Position numbers and translations under genes: made by a program. This document shows positions 17,127 through 26,502 of a stretch of 56,275 nucleotides of DNA, in pieces (the stretch's first letter is position 1; every line of letters starts with the position of its first letter). Origin of the DNA: CAIJNA01 sp964516815 (GTDB taxonomy: Bacteria; Campylobacterota; Campylobacteria; Campylobacterales; Arcobacteraceae); NCBI GenBank assembly GCA_964516815.1, contig CAZEXK010000008.1, forward strand, positions 1-56,275. The letters are read 5' to 3'. The notes beneath the pieces are model-generated. The model was not told where the DNA came from, searched no databases, and was given only the letters and a program-made list of their open reading frames with translations.

Positions 17127-19082
17127 TTAACTAACTTTAGTTCCAGATATCTTATTATATTCTGGTCTAAGTAAACTAAGCCCATTTTCATCTTTTGCAG
17201 CTAAAAGCATACCTTCACTCATCATTCCCATAAGTTTTGCTGGTTTTAAATTTGTTACAACACAAACTTGAGTATTTATTAAGTCTTGTGCATTGTAAAA
17301 CTCTTTTATTCCCGCTAATATTTGTCTTGGTTTGTCTTCACCTATTTCAACTTGTATTTTTAATAATTTTTTTGATTTAGGAACTTCAACGGCCTCTAGT
17401 ATAGTTCCTATTTTCAATTCACTTTGAAAAAATTTATCAATTGTAATTAAATTGTCATTGTTACTTTCTTCTTTCATCTCTTTTCTTGGTTTTTCAACTA
17501 TTTGTTCTGTTTTTTGTACATCAGCACTTGCAATCAATGCTTCTTCGATTCTTGGAAATAAGGCATCAATTTTAGTGATTTTAGTAGTGTTGATAAGTTT
17601 TTCATTTGTGATTAATTTGTCATACAAATCTTTATTGATTTGTATATTTAAAGACAAGGCTATTTTACTTACTTTTTCTGGCATAATACAATCTAGCAGT
17701 ATAGATACCTTAGCCATAATATTTACTATTAAAGCTACTAAAGCCATTGCTTCATCTTCATTATTATTTTTCATTTTGTTCCAAGGTTCATGATCACCTA
17801 TGGCTTTATTTGCAATAGTCAATACTTTCCATAAATCTTCAAGATATCTATTTATTTGCATATTGTATAAATACTCTTGAATATTTTTTAAAATGAAATT
17901 TACTTGATCTAATTCTTTTTGATGGAACTTTTCTACTTTAGATGAATCAATATTATAGTCAAAGTATTTACCACTCATACCAATAATTCTATTTAATAAA
18001 TTTCCTAAGTCATTTCCTAAATCACTATTAATTCTATCTATTAATGCTCTTTGTGAAAAGTCACCATCTTGTCCAAAGGGAACTTCTCTTAACATGAAAT
18101 ATCTAAAAGCATCTAATCCATATGCATCAGCTATTTCTTTTGGATTAACAACATTGCCTTTTGATTTTGACATTTTTTGACCATCTCTAGTCCACCATCC
18201 ATGAGCTGCTATATGTTTTGGCATTGGTAAATCAAGACTCATTAGAAATGCAGGCCAAAATACTGTATGAAATCTTAAAATATCTTTACCTACTAGTTGT
18301 GTAGATGCTGGCCAAAAATCCATATTGTTATTATTTGTTCCATAACCTAAAGCTGTTATGTAGTTAAGTAATGCATCTAGCCATACATACATTACGTGTT
18401 TATCATCATTCATACTTTTTGGTAATTTAATTCCCCAATCAAATGAGGTTCTAGATATAGATAAATCATTTAAACCAGCAGATACAAAATTTATTATTTC
18501 TTTTGATTTTGATTTTGGTAAAATAAAATCATCCTGATCTTTATATAAGGCTAATAACCTATCTTGATACTTCGACAATGAAAAGAAATAACTTTCTTCT
18601 TTTACTATAGTAGTTGGTCTTCCACAATCAGGACAACCTTCATCATCAATTAATTGAGCATCAGTAAAAAATGTTTCACATCCTACACAATAATTACCCT
18701 CGTAATTACCTTTGTAAATATCACCTTTTTCAAACATTTTTTCAAATGCATGTTGCACTCCTATTTTATGTTCATTATCAGTTGTTCTTATGAATTTATC
18801 ATATGTAATATCAAAATCATCCCATAATGTTTTAAACTTACCACTAACCTCATTTGCATATTCTTGTGGTGTTTTATTTCTGGTTTTTGCGCTTTGTTCT
18901 ATTTTTTGACCATGTTCATCTGTTCCAGTTAAAAAGTATGTTTCATGTCCTACTAATCTACTATATCTTGCTAACATATCAGCTATAATTGTTGTATAGG
19001 CATGTCCTATATGTGCTATATCATTTACATAATAAATAGGTGTTGTTATGTATACTTTTTTGCATGAGTCGTTTAATGGCAT
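17127..19082 (-). CDS. metG: Methionyl-tRNA synthetase
   Basis: Charges tRNA-Met. The 651-residue protein has the class I HIGH-type motif HIGHAYTT near residues 22-29 and KMSKSKGN near 300. A zinc-binding insert reads CVGC and CPDCG. The anticodon-binding helical domain follows. Residues ~545-651 are the EMAP/Arc1p-type tRNA-binding domain (KIGTILEAVEVPKSKKLL to the end), which supports dimerisation. A Lys/Glu-rich linker near 520-545 joins the parts. A TATCCT box at 19116-19121 and an AAGGA site precede the ATG. Confidence 0.97.
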   Translation of the reverse strand: MPLNDSCKKVYITTPIYYVNDIAHIGHAYTTIIADMLARYSRLVGHETYFLTGTDEHGQKIEQSAKTRNKTPQEYANEVSGKFKTLWDDFDITYDKFIRTTDNEHKIGVQHAFEKMFEKGDIYKGNYEGNYCVGCETFFTDAQLIDDEGCPDCGRPTTIVKEESYFFSLSKYQDRLLALYKDQDDFILPKSKSKEIINFVSAGLNDLSISRTSFDWGIKLPKSMNDDKHVMYVWLDALLNYITALGYGTNNNNMDFWPASTQLVGKDILRFHTVFWPAFLMSLDLPMPKHIAAHGWWTRDGQKMSKSKGNVVNPKEIADAYGLDAFRYFMLREVPFGQDGDFSQRALIDRINSDLGNDLGNLLNRIIGMSGKYFDYNIDSSKVEKFHQKELDQVNFILKNIQEYLYNMQINRYLEDLWKVLTIANKAIGDHEPWNKMKNNNEDEAMALVALIVNIMAKVSILLDCIMPEKVSKIALSLNIQINKDLYDKLITNEKLINTTKITKIDALFPRIEEALIASADVQKTEQIVEKPRKEMKEESNNDNLITIDKFFQSELKIGTILEAVEVPKSKKLLKIQVEIGEDKPRQILAGIKEFYNAQDLINTQVCVVTNLKPAKLMGMMSEGMLLAAKDENGLSLLRPEYNKISGTKVS

Positions 19083-19115
19083 TTCTAATCCTTGAATGAT
19101 TGTTTAATTAGTGAA

Positions 19116-19121
19116 AGGATA
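19116..19121 (-). promoter_or_regulatory. Possible -10 box for metG
   Basis: The minus strand reads TATCCT after a T-rich stretch, 34 bases before the metG ATG. The match is weaker than the TATAAT boxes elsewhere in the window. Confidence 0.35.
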
Positions 19122-19147
19122 ACATTTTTTACGTGAAAATGCCATGA

Positions 19148-19169
19148 ATTACGATATAAAAATCGTGAT
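19148..19169. repeat. Inverted repeat upstream of metG
   Basis: Arms ATTACGAT and ATCGTGAT flank a six-base spacer. There is one mismatch, which would be a G-T pair in RNA. The repeat lies between the end of the metallo-beta-lactamase-fold gene and metG. It could be a weak terminator or an operator. No T-run follows, so a terminator role is doubtful. Confidence 0.35.
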
Positions 19170-19222
19170 ATGATTATTTAATGATTTATATATTTTAAGT
19201 GATTGTCATTTTGAGATTATAT

Positions 19223-20173
19223 TTAAATATCTCTAGCTTCAATCTCTTCATACATTTTTCCTATATGTTTTCCAATTCTTTCATGAAAAGTATCCCAAGT
19301 TTCATATTCTTTTAAGGCTTCAATAGCACTATGTTTTATTTCAAAGCTTTCTAAGTCATCTAAGTAACCTTTTTTTACTATATCTTTTAATTTTATCATA
19401 TAATTTAAAAAAGGCTCTACACTATTTTTTGCATTTCCACTTTTTCCGTGACCAGGTACATAAGTAGTCATTTTTTTAGAAATAGCGTATTGTAATACTT
19501 CAATATTTCCATGAATACTTGAAGAAGAATCAAAGTTTCCAAATCTACCTAAAAAATCATTATCTCCTAAAAACATAGTTTTACTTTGTACATGTTCTAT
19601 CATGATATCTGTATTTGTATGTGCTTTTAGAGTAGGATTGTGAATTATAAATGTTTGATTACCAATATTTAATGTTTGTAGGTTTGTAGTTTTTTTTGTT
19701 GGATATACTGGTGTCATCCCTTTAGTTGCTCCATTAGTTAACTTTTCAACCATTTTTATCCAAGCTAATGCTTCACCATTTTTAGCTCTTTTTATCATTA
19801 GAGGATGAGCATAAATTATTGCTTTTGGATAATTTTCTTTTATAACTTTATTTGCAAGCCAATGATCACCATGAATATGAGTATTAATTACAGCTACTAT
19901 AGGTTTACTTGTGATTGTTTTTAAATTTTTTATAAGTAAATTACCAGCATACAATGATCCACCAGGATCTATTATTGTAACTCCATTTTCACCAATAATA
20001 GCAGCAGGATTATTCATGAAGCCTTTATTTTTTTCATTTGGTTCTTCGACTGGTCCATGCATTACGTATACATTATTGTTTACATTTTCAAACTTATATG
20101 TTTTTGTTTCACTTGCATTAGTATAAGCAAATAAAACACTTATAAATATAATTAGTTTATTTATTTTATTCAT
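19223..20173 (-). CDS. Exported metallo-beta-lactamase-fold protein, SoxH-like
   Basis: A 316-residue protein with a signal peptide (about 20 residues ending TNA). The zinc motif is NTHIHGDHW (H-x-H-x-D-H) near residue 100. Further metal ligands are likely in LKAHTNTDIM, FLGDNDFL and YVPGHGKS. The layout resembles the SoxH/quinoprotein-relay hydrolases of the periplasm. The NP-A-A-I-I-G segment before the first strand and the GNFDSSSSIHGN loop support that group. No other sox gene is visible nearby, so a link to sulfur oxidation is only possible. It lies 14 bases after the outer-membrane-protein gene. Confidence 0.82.
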   Translation of the reverse strand: MNKINKLIIFISVLFAYTNASETKTYKFENVNNNVYVMHGPVEEPNEKNKGFMNNPAAIIGENGVTIIDPGGSLYAGNLLIKNLKTITSKPIVAVINTHIHGDHWLANKVIKENYPKAIIYAHPLMIKRAKNGEALAWIKMVEKLTNGATKGMTPVYPTKKTTNLQTLNIGNQTFIIHNPTLKAHTNTDIMIEHVQSKTMFLGDNDFLGRFGNFDSSSSIHGNIEVLQYAISKKMTTYVPGHGKSGNAKNSVEPFLNYMIKLKDIVKKGYLDDLESFEIKHSAIEALKEYETWDTFHERIGKHIGKMYEEIEARDI

Positions 20174-20187
20174 TAAATCTTTTTCTC

Positions 20188-20922
20188 TTAAAAGTGGTAA
20201 AATACACTAGCATACGCACCACTTATTTGTATGTCAGCAGCGATATCTGAAACATCTTCAATAACAATTTTTTGATTTCTCATCCCAATAGTTGTACCAA
20301 GACCCATATCAAATTCATAAACAATAGCAGCTTTTATATCTGAAAGTTCATTTTCACCATAAGATACTTTAGCAATATCTGCTTCAATACTTAGTCCTGA
20401 GAATGGTAAATCAAATCTTGCTTTTGCATATATCATTGGTACGGCAACGCTAAAATCTTTATTTGTAGATGAAGCAGACGCTGAATTTATTTTGATATTA
20501 GCGCTGATATTTTTTATATCAATTCCAATATCAAAATTTACCCAATTATCAAGTATTCTCCAATAAGCAATAATATCAGTTTGATTTAGTGTTAATTCAG
20601 AGGTAACTTTTCCTTTATATTTATTTCCAAAAAATGATACTGTTTTATTTTTACTAGCTTCAGTGGTATAATTTGTTTGTTGAATTTTGATATTTGGTAA
20701 TAATGGAATAGGGTGATCTAAGTAAGCCCAAAAAAAACTATTATTACTTGATGAAAATCCTAAATCTTTTTGAATATCTAATTCACCACTAGTTCCTCCT
20801 TTTATTGTTCCACTAAGACTGGGATTCCATATTGCATAGCCAGCTTCTGCACCTAAAAAATCCGCATTAAGGGTATGAAATGTAGCAACTAATAACGTAC
20901 TTAAAATTATTTTTTTATTCAT
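20188..20922 (-). CDS. Outer-membrane beta-barrel protein (TIGR04219-like)
   Basis: A 244-residue protein with a cleavable signal peptide (ending LNA). Alternating hydrophobic beta strands follow and the C-terminal residue is Phe (ASVFYHF), the outer-membrane assembly signal. The N-terminal region GYAIWNPSLSGTI followed by DLGFSSSN is typical of the TIGR04219 family. A diverged relative lies at 29505-30260. It is in the bamA-mqnC-M16 cluster, 36 bases after the M16 gene. The role is unknown, possibly a small pore or structural protein. Confidence 0.75.
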   Translation of the reverse strand: MNKKIILSTLLVATFHTLNADFLGAEAGYAIWNPSLSGTIKGGTSGELDIQKDLGFSSSNNSFFWAYLDHPIPLLPNIKIQQTNYTTEASKNKTVSFFGNKYKGKVTSELTLNQTDIIAYWRILDNWVNFDIGIDIKNISANIKINSASASSTNKDFSVAVPMIYAKARFDLPFSGLSIEADIAKVSYGENELSDIKAAIVYEFDMGLGTTIGMRNQKIVIEDVSDIAADIQISGAYASVFYHF

Positions 20923-20958
20923 TTTATTTCCTTTTGTTTTATATACTATATCTTCTTG

Positions 20959-22197
20959 CTACTTTGTAACTATTGAAAAACTAATATTTTTTATCTCATT
21001 GTGCTTTTTAATAAAAGTATTTAGCTCTTCTAAACTTATATTTTTTATCAAATCTAATTCTTGTTTATTATAATCTAATGGTAAATCTTTATAAAACAAT
21101 GAAAAAGCATTGCTTAGCTTTTGTGAAAATGTTTCAGTTCTTAAGGGTTCACTTCCTAATAAAAATTTTTTTGTTGCATCTAACTCTTCTTGAGTAACTC
21201 CATTTTTTACAAATTTACTTACAATTTTCTCTACCATATCTTTAGCTTTATTAGTATTACTTATTTTTGTTTGCAAGTAACCTGAAAAACTAGAATATGA
21301 TTTTTTATTTATAAAAGTAGCATGAACACTATATGCCAAACCATTTTTTACTCTAATTTCTTCCATAAGTCTACTACCAAAACCACTAGCACCCAATATT
21401 TGAGAAGCAAGTTTTGCTTTATAATTATCTTTTGAATCATAAGATATATCAAAAGGCGAAGCAAAGTATATATAAGATTGCTCTGTATCTTTTTTGATTA
21501 TTGATGTATTAGGTTTAGAACTAAATTCAATTTTTTTAAATGTATTAGTTTTTTCATCTTTTAATTCATCAAAAATAAGTTTTAAATCTTGCTTTAATTT
21601 TTCATAAGATATTGATCCACCTGCAACTATAATTAGATTATTTATATTTAGTGCACTTGATAATTTATTTTGTACATTACTTAACGTGATTTTATTAATA
21701 TCTTCTTCATTACCAATATTTGAATGTTCTAAGGGTGTGTTTTTATAAATTAGTGCTTTTAAATTTGTTGATGCTATGTAATCAAAATCATTTTGTTTAC
21801 TTGCAAGTTTACTTATATGTCTTTTTTTTATTTTTTCTAAGCTATTTTCACTAATATTTGGATTTTTTAATAATTCATGTAAAAATTTTAATGCTAGAGT
21901 ATATTGATCTTCTAAACAAGATACTTCTATAACAAATGTTTCTAAACCACTGTTAACGTAAATATCTATAGCATTATCTTCTAATTTACTAGAAAATTTT
22001 ATAGCTCCATCTTTTAATGTACCTTCATTTAACATAGATGAACTTATACTAGTTAATCCAGATAAATTAACATCGTTTATGTAGCCTGAGTTTTTAAAAA
22101 CTAATTGTAAATTAAAAATAGGGAGTGTTTTATGTTTTTCGAACAACACGGGAATTTTTTTATTTTTGTATTGTATTGTATTTAAGTCTATAGCCAT
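20959..22197 (-). CDS. M16 peptidase-family protein without the zinc motif (YmxG-like)
   Basis: A clam-shell M16 homologue. The ORF could begin at 22254, but the ATG at 22197 has a strong AAGGAAA ribosome site at 22202-22208 and is preferred. The longer form would add a signal-like peptide, so location is uncertain. The family's HxxEH motif is replaced: the segment reads GLTSISSSMLNEGT where active members read GLAHFLEHMLFKGT, so both His and the Glu are Ser. It therefore resembles the non-catalytic partner subunit of heterodimeric M16 proteases. C-terminal M16 features are visible (GFGSRLMEEIRVKNGLAYSV). The order bamA-mqnC-M16 matches that in Helicobacter. Confidence 0.85.
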   Translation of the reverse strand: MAIDLNTIQYKNKKIPVLFEKHKTLPIFNLQLVFKNSGYINDVNLSGLTSISSSMLNEGTLKDGAIKFSSKLEDNAIDIYVNSGLETFVIEVSCLEDQYTLALKFLHELLKNPNISENSLEKIKKRHISKLASKQNDFDYIASTNLKALIYKNTPLEHSNIGNEEDINKITLSNVQNKLSSALNINNLIIVAGGSISYEKLKQDLKLIFDELKDEKTNTFKKIEFSSKPNTSIIKKDTEQSYIYFASPFDISYDSKDNYKAKLASQILGASGFGSRLMEEIRVKNGLAYSVHATFINKKSYSSFSGYLQTKISNTNKAKDMVEKIVSKFVKNGVTQEELDATKKFLLGSEPLRTETFSQKLSNAFSLFYKDLPLDYNKQELDLIKNISLEELNTFIKKHNEIKNISFSIVTK

Positions 22198-22256
22198 TGT
22201 GTTTCCTTGAAATATAAAAAAGAATATTATGCAAAAAACATATGTTTTTTGCATAA

Positions 22257-23312
22257 TTAAAATCTTTGTAAAATATTATACGCTGTATCTCTTTTAGCTG
22301 GTTTTTCATCTAAATCTTCTATGAGTTTAATCATTTGATCTTGATTCATTTCATTAGCTGCACCAGCAGCACTTACTACATTTTCTTCCATCATAGTACT
22401 ACCCAAATCGTTTGCACCAAACTTAAGAGCCATTTGTCCTATATAAGAACCTTGAGTTACCCATGAACTTTGTATATTTACAAAATTATCCAAATACAAT
22501 CTAGAAACAGCCAATAATCTCAAATATGCATTTGAAGATAAAGCAGGAATATTAGGTAATTCTTTAGATAGTTTAGTATGTGAACCTTGAAAACTCCACA
22601 TAATATATGCTCTAAAGCCACCTGTCTTATCTTGTAATTCTCTTATTCTTTGCCAATGTCCAATTATTTGTTCATATGTTTCAACCGTACCATACATCAT
22701 AGTTGCAGTAGATTTTACTCCAACATTATGAGCGGCTTCATGAACTCCAATCCAATTTTCAACATCAAGTTTTTTAGGTGCAATTATATCCCTTACATCA
22801 TCATTAAGTATTTCAGCACCAGCACCTGGGATAGAAGATAAACCTTTGTTTTTTAGACGTAGTATTACTTCTTCATAAGTAAGCTTTGAAATTCTAGCTA
22901 TATAATCTATTTCAATTGCAGAAAAACCATGAATAGTTATCATTGGATATTTTAATGAAATATGTTCAACTAAATCTTCATAATAAGAAATTCTCAGCTT
23001 AGGATGAACTCCTCCTTGAAATAATATTTGTGTACCACCAATTTCAAGTAATTCATCTATTTTTTGATCAATTTCTTCATATGTAAGTATATATGCATCT
23101 TCATCTTTTTCATGCCTATAAAAAGCACAAAATTTACAATCAACCCAACAAATATTTGTATAATTTATATTTCTATCAACTACGAAAGTAGTTATTTTTT
23201 TTGGATGTAGCTCGTTTTTTCTTTGACTAGCCATTTTTGATAGATCCAATAAAGAGGCATTGTTCAATAAATCCAATGCTTGTTCATTTGTCATTCTATT
23301 ATAATTACTCAT
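22257..23312 (-). CDS. mqnC: Cyclic dehypoxanthinyl futalosine synthase (radical SAM)
   Basis: A radical SAM enzyme of the futalosine route to menaquinone, cyclising dehypoxanthine futalosine. It is 351 residues long. The 4Fe-4S cluster motif is CWVDCKFC (C-x3-C-x2-C) near residues 55-62, preceded by the MqnC-type stretch VDRNINYTN. Downstream are ILFQGGVHP, IHGFSAIEI, IPGAGAEIL, STATMMYGTVET and GGFRAYIMWSFQ, all typical of this group. The related MqnE has a different N-terminus. It lies between bamA and the M16 gene, with gaps of about ten bases or less if the longer M16 start is used. Confidence 0.88.
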   Translation of the reverse strand: MSNYNRMTNEQALDLLNNASLLDLSKMASQRKNELHPKKITTFVVDRNINYTNICWVDCKFCAFYRHEKDEDAYILTYEEIDQKIDELLEIGGTQILFQGGVHPKLRISYYEDLVEHISLKYPMITIHGFSAIEIDYIARISKLTYEEVILRLKNKGLSSIPGAGAEILNDDVRDIIAPKKLDVENWIGVHEAAHNVGVKSTATMMYGTVETYEQIIGHWQRIRELQDKTGGFRAYIMWSFQGSHTKLSKELPNIPALSSNAYLRLLAVSRLYLDNFVNIQSSWVTQGSYIGQMALKFGANDLGSTMMEENVVSAAGAANEMNQDQMIKLIEDLDEKPAKRDTAYNILQRF

Positions 23313-23322
23313 AGTATACTCC

Positions 23323-25548
23323 TTAAAATGTATTCCCTAAGCTAAATTCAAAGTTTGAGGTTTTAAGCTTATCTTCCTCGCTTGGTTTATTTGCTCTTGA
23401 AAATATAAACTGAACAGGACCAACTGGTGAAAACCAATTTATAGATACTCCATAAGATGATTTTTTAATTTCATTTAATGATTCTTCTCCTATTGAAGCT
23501 TTATCATAAAATAATGCCAATCTCATATTTGCTTTTTTGATTAAAGGAAGACTTAATTCAATCGTACTTGTAATAGTTTTTTTATATGGATTTTCAATTT
23601 TATCTTTAGGTTGAAATGCATAAGATTTATAACCTCTAAGACTTGTTGGTCCACCCATATAATATGTTTTATTGAATATATTACCCAAATCTTGTATGGA
23701 ACCAACTTTTGTTTTAAATCTAAATATAGCATCATAATTTATGTATTTATTTAAGCCAAGAAAGTATTTAAAGTATGTTGTATTTTGAAGATATTTTGCA
23801 TCACCACCAATACCAGCATACTTAAAGCTAGTACCAACTTTAATTCCACTTCTTGGTAAATTATAATCATCTGTATTATTAAAATTTATGTATGTTGTAG
23901 CAGAACTTGTAAGATAATTCTCAAAAGCTTTAACATCATTACTAAATTTTATATCTTCTTGATCAAGTCCATAAAGTATTCCAATTCTAGTAAATCTATT
24001 AATCGATCGTCCTACTCCTAATTCCAATCCCTTTGAATTTATAGTTTCATCACCAATACTAGAATTATTATTGTTAGTAATTAATGATCTTTTCTTATAA
24101 AGTTTAAAATTTCCACTGTATATACTATCGTTTATAGAAGGATTTGCAAGGCTTATAGTCGCTGAATCAGATTTATTTGTATGTTCAACAGAAAAACCTA
24201 AATCAAGCCCTGAACCAAAAATATTTTTATCTTTAATACTTGCGTTTATCATCCAACCATTGTAAGAACCATATCCACCACCTACAACTATATTTCCAGT
24301 AGGTGCTTCTTGAACATCTACAATTAGGTTTATTTGATTATGTGAAACAAGTTTTTCTGTAATTTTAACGGATTTAAAAAAGCCAGTTCTTTTTAGATTG
24401 TGTTTCGATTGTTTTAATTCACTAAAATTATATAAGTCTTTTGGAGCAAGATATATATATCTTCTAATAACTCTATCTAATGTTCTTGTGTTATTCTTAA
24501 TTATTACATCATTTATATAAACTTTGTTGTTTTCAACTACATTATAAATAACATCAGTAGTTTTATTTGCTCTATTTTTTCTTATATCATAATTTATTTT
24601 TACAAAACCATAGCCTTTATTAGCAATTTTTGTTTTAATAGTTTCTAAATCTTTTCTAATCATTGAAATATTAAAGGTTTTCTTTTCTTTTTGTAAAAAA
24701 TAATCAGTAATATCTTTAGTTTTTATTATTTTGTTGTTATGAAAAATAATTATTTTATTTACTTTATATTGATTTCCTTCTTTAATATTAAAATCAACAT
24801 CTGCTACATTTGTATTAAAATCAATATTAGAATATGCAGGAGTAACACGAGCATCCAAATAACCATTACGTAAATAAACATCTTTTATTCTTCTTGAATC
24901 GTATTGCATTTGCGAAAATTGAATTTTTCCATCATTTTGTCCAAACCACCAAGAAACTAGATCTTCTTGCTTATTTGCAGTATGTTCTTCAAAGTCAGTA
25001 TCAGTTAAGTTTTTTGCACCAATATAGCTTACTTTTTTGATGATGATTTCATCACCTTTATTTACATTAAAAATTATAGAAACACTTTGTTCATTGATTT
25101 TTTCTACATTAACTTCTATAACTGAATGTATAAAACCTTCATCTTTTAATTGATCTGAGAGTATTTTTTTAGCATTTGTTACTCTTTGAGGACTGTACAT
25201 ATTACCTTTTTTAATATTCATTAATTCTAGTAAAAATTCAAGATCATCACCTTTTGTTTTGTAACCTTTCATTTCTATGTTAATAATAAAAGGTTTTTCT
25301 ATAAAGTCAAGTTGCAATATGTTTTTTTTATTATAAACCTTAATATCGCTAAAATAATTGAACTCATAAAATCTTTTTAAAGCATCATTTATATCGTTTG
25401 ATGTGTAAGTATCACCCTTTGATATGCCTAAGACTTCAACCGCAATTTTGTCAGAAATTTGTGTTAAGCCGTTTATTTTTATTTCATTTGCCTTATATGA
25501 AGCGCTTAGATTAAGTATCAAAGCAAGAGCTACAAATAGTATTTTCAA
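23323..25548 (-). CDS. bamA: Outer-membrane protein assembly factor BamA
   Basis: The core of the BAM complex, inserting beta-barrel proteins in the outer membrane. The ORF extends to an ATG at 25596, but the TTG at 25548 has an AAGGA site and starts directly at a signal peptide (LKILFVALALILNLSASY). A TATACT -10 box at 25578-25583 lies inside the longer version, which supports the TTG. The mature protein is about 720 residues. It has several POTRA repeats, then a C-terminal barrel. The barrel carries the conserved GGPTSLRGYKSY motif (VRGF/Y-type) and ends in Phe (GNTF). Confidence 0.95.
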   Translation of the reverse strand: MKILFVALALILNLSASYKANEIKINGLTQISDKIAVEVLGISKGDTYTSNDINDALKRFYEFNYFSDIKVYNKKNILQLDFIEKPFIINIEMKGYKTKGDDLEFLLELMNIKKGNMYSPQRVTNAKKILSDQLKDEGFIHSVIEVNVEKINEQSVSIIFNVNKGDEIIIKKVSYIGAKNLTDTDFEEHTANKQEDLVSWWFGQNDGKIQFSQMQYDSRRIKDVYLRNGYLDARVTPAYSNIDFNTNVADVDFNIKEGNQYKVNKIIIFHNNKIIKTKDITDYFLQKEKKTFNISMIRKDLETIKTKIANKGYGFVKINYDIRKNRANKTTDVIYNVVENNKVYINDVIIKNNTRTLDRVIRRYIYLAPKDLYNFSELKQSKHNLKRTGFFKSVKITEKLVSHNQINLIVDVQEAPTGNIVVGGGYGSYNGWMINASIKDKNIFGSGLDLGFSVEHTNKSDSATISLANPSINDSIYSGNFKLYKKRSLITNNNNSSIGDETINSKGLELGVGRSINRFTRIGILYGLDQEDIKFSNDVKAFENYLTSSATTYINFNNTDDYNLPRSGIKVGTSFKYAGIGGDAKYLQNTTYFKYFLGLNKYINYDAIFRFKTKVGSIQDLGNIFNKTYYMGGPTSLRGYKSYAFQPKDKIENPYKKTITSTIELSLPLIKKANMRLALFYDKASIGEESLNEIKKSSYGVSINWFSPVGPVQFIFSRANKPSEEDKLKTSNFEFSLGNTF

Positions 25549-25577
25549 ATAACAATCCTTTATGAAAATTAGATAAG

Positions 25578-25583
25578 AGTATA
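25578..25583 (-). promoter_or_regulatory. -10 box for bamA
   Basis: The minus strand reads TATACT. Transcription would begin near 25571, giving a leader of about 23 bases to the TTG start at 25548 and excluding the ATG at 25596. Confidence 0.5.
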
Positions 25584-25612
25584 ACAAAAAGTACATAATA
25601 GGTAAATTAAGA

Positions 25613-25618
25613 TAGAAT
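25613..25618 (+). promoter_or_regulatory. -10 box for tyrA
   Basis: TAGAAT, about 28 bases before the tyrA ATG, with an AAAGG ribosome site in between. It is back-to-back with the bamA box. Confidence 0.5.
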
Positions 25619-25645
25619 TACACAATAATCTTTAAAGGTATAAAT

Positions 25646-26473
25646 ATGATATTTGGAATTGTTGGTCTTGGTTTAATTGGGGGTTCTTTTGCAAAAGCTA
25701 TTAAAAAATATGCAATATCAAGCAAAATAAATGGATATGATATTAGTTTAGAAAACCAAAATGATGCAATAAAATTAAATATAGTCGATGAAATAATTGG
25801 TATTGAAGAATTATTAAAATGTGACATAATTATATTAGCAATTCCTGTTGATGCAATCATATCTTTTTTACCAAAACTAAAAAACATAGCAAATACTACT
25901 ACCATCATTGATTTTGGAAGTACAAAAAATTTAATTGTAAAAAATATTCCTAAAGAAATAAAAGCAAACTATATTCCAGCACATCCACTTTCAGGTACAG
26001 AGAAATTTGGTCCAAAAGCTGCTATTGATGGATTGTTTGAAAATAAGACGATGGTTTTATGTGATTTAGATAAATGTAGTAGTTTTCATAAAAATAGAGC
26101 AATAGAAATTTTTACGACTTTAAACATGAACTTAACTTTCATGCAAAGTGAACAACACGATATTCATGCCTCATATATATCACACTTACCACATGCATTA
26201 TCTTTTGCATTAGCAACTACTGTTATGAATCATGAAGATCCTAAAGATATAGTATCACTTGCTGCTGGTGGATTTAAAGATATGAGTAGGGTGGCTAAAT
26301 CTTCTCCTTATATGTGGAGAGATATATTTAGTCAGAATAAACAAAATGTACTAGAATCCATTACTTTATATGAAGAACAATTGAGTTTATTAAAGTCAAT
26401 GATAAAAAATGATAAGAGTAATGAAATTGTCGATTGGATGAAAAAAGCAAATAGCTTACATAAAATTATATAA
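25646..26473 (+). CDS. tyrA: Prephenate dehydrogenase
   Basis: Converts prephenate to 4-hydroxyphenylpyruvate with NAD in tyrosine synthesis. The 275-residue protein begins with the Rossmann motif GIVGLGLIGGSFA. The substrate region follows: HPLSGTEKFGPKAA, then HDIHASYISHLPHA with the catalytic His. It carries no chorismate mutase or ACT domain, so it is the monofunctional form. It is divergent from bamA and convergent with the diguanylate cyclase gene ten bases beyond its stop. Confidence 0.95.
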   Translation: MIFGIVGLGLIGGSFAKAIKKYAISSKINGYDISLENQNDAIKLNIVDEIIGIEELLKCDIIILAIPVDAIISFLPKLKNIANTTTIIDFGSTKNLIVKNIPKEIKANYIPAHPLSGTEKFGPKAAIDGLFENKTMVLCDLDKCSSFHKNRAIEIFTTLNMNLTFMQSEQHDIHASYISHLPHALSFALATTVMNHEDPKDIVSLAAGGFKDMSRVAKSSPYMWRDIFSQNKQNVLESITLYEEQLSLLKSMIKNDKSNEIVDWMKKANSLHKII

Positions 26474-26476
26474 GCT

Positions 26477-26502
26477 AGTAGTTTTATTGGCTAAAAACTA
26501 CT
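26477..26502. terminator. Possible bidirectional hairpin between tyrA and the GGDEF gene
   Basis: Arms AGTAGTTTT and AAAACTACT (9 bp) flank an eight-base loop across the convergent junction. The right part overlaps the last codons of the GGDEF gene. No long T-run follows on either strand, so termination efficiency is uncertain. Confidence 0.35.

Noticed and set aside
17452..17793. Plus-strand frame with hydrophobic segments inside metG
   Set aside because: It is the complement of the metG linker and anticodon domain; no ribosome site and no family match.
22650..22841. Plus-strand frame inside mqnC
   Set aside because: Antisense to conserved radical SAM sequence, with low-complexity translation.
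25618..25908. Open frame on the minus strand opposite the start of tyrA
   Set aside because: It is antisense to the Rossmann fold of tyrA, and its hydrophobic appearance comes from reading Gly/Ile-rich codons backwards.
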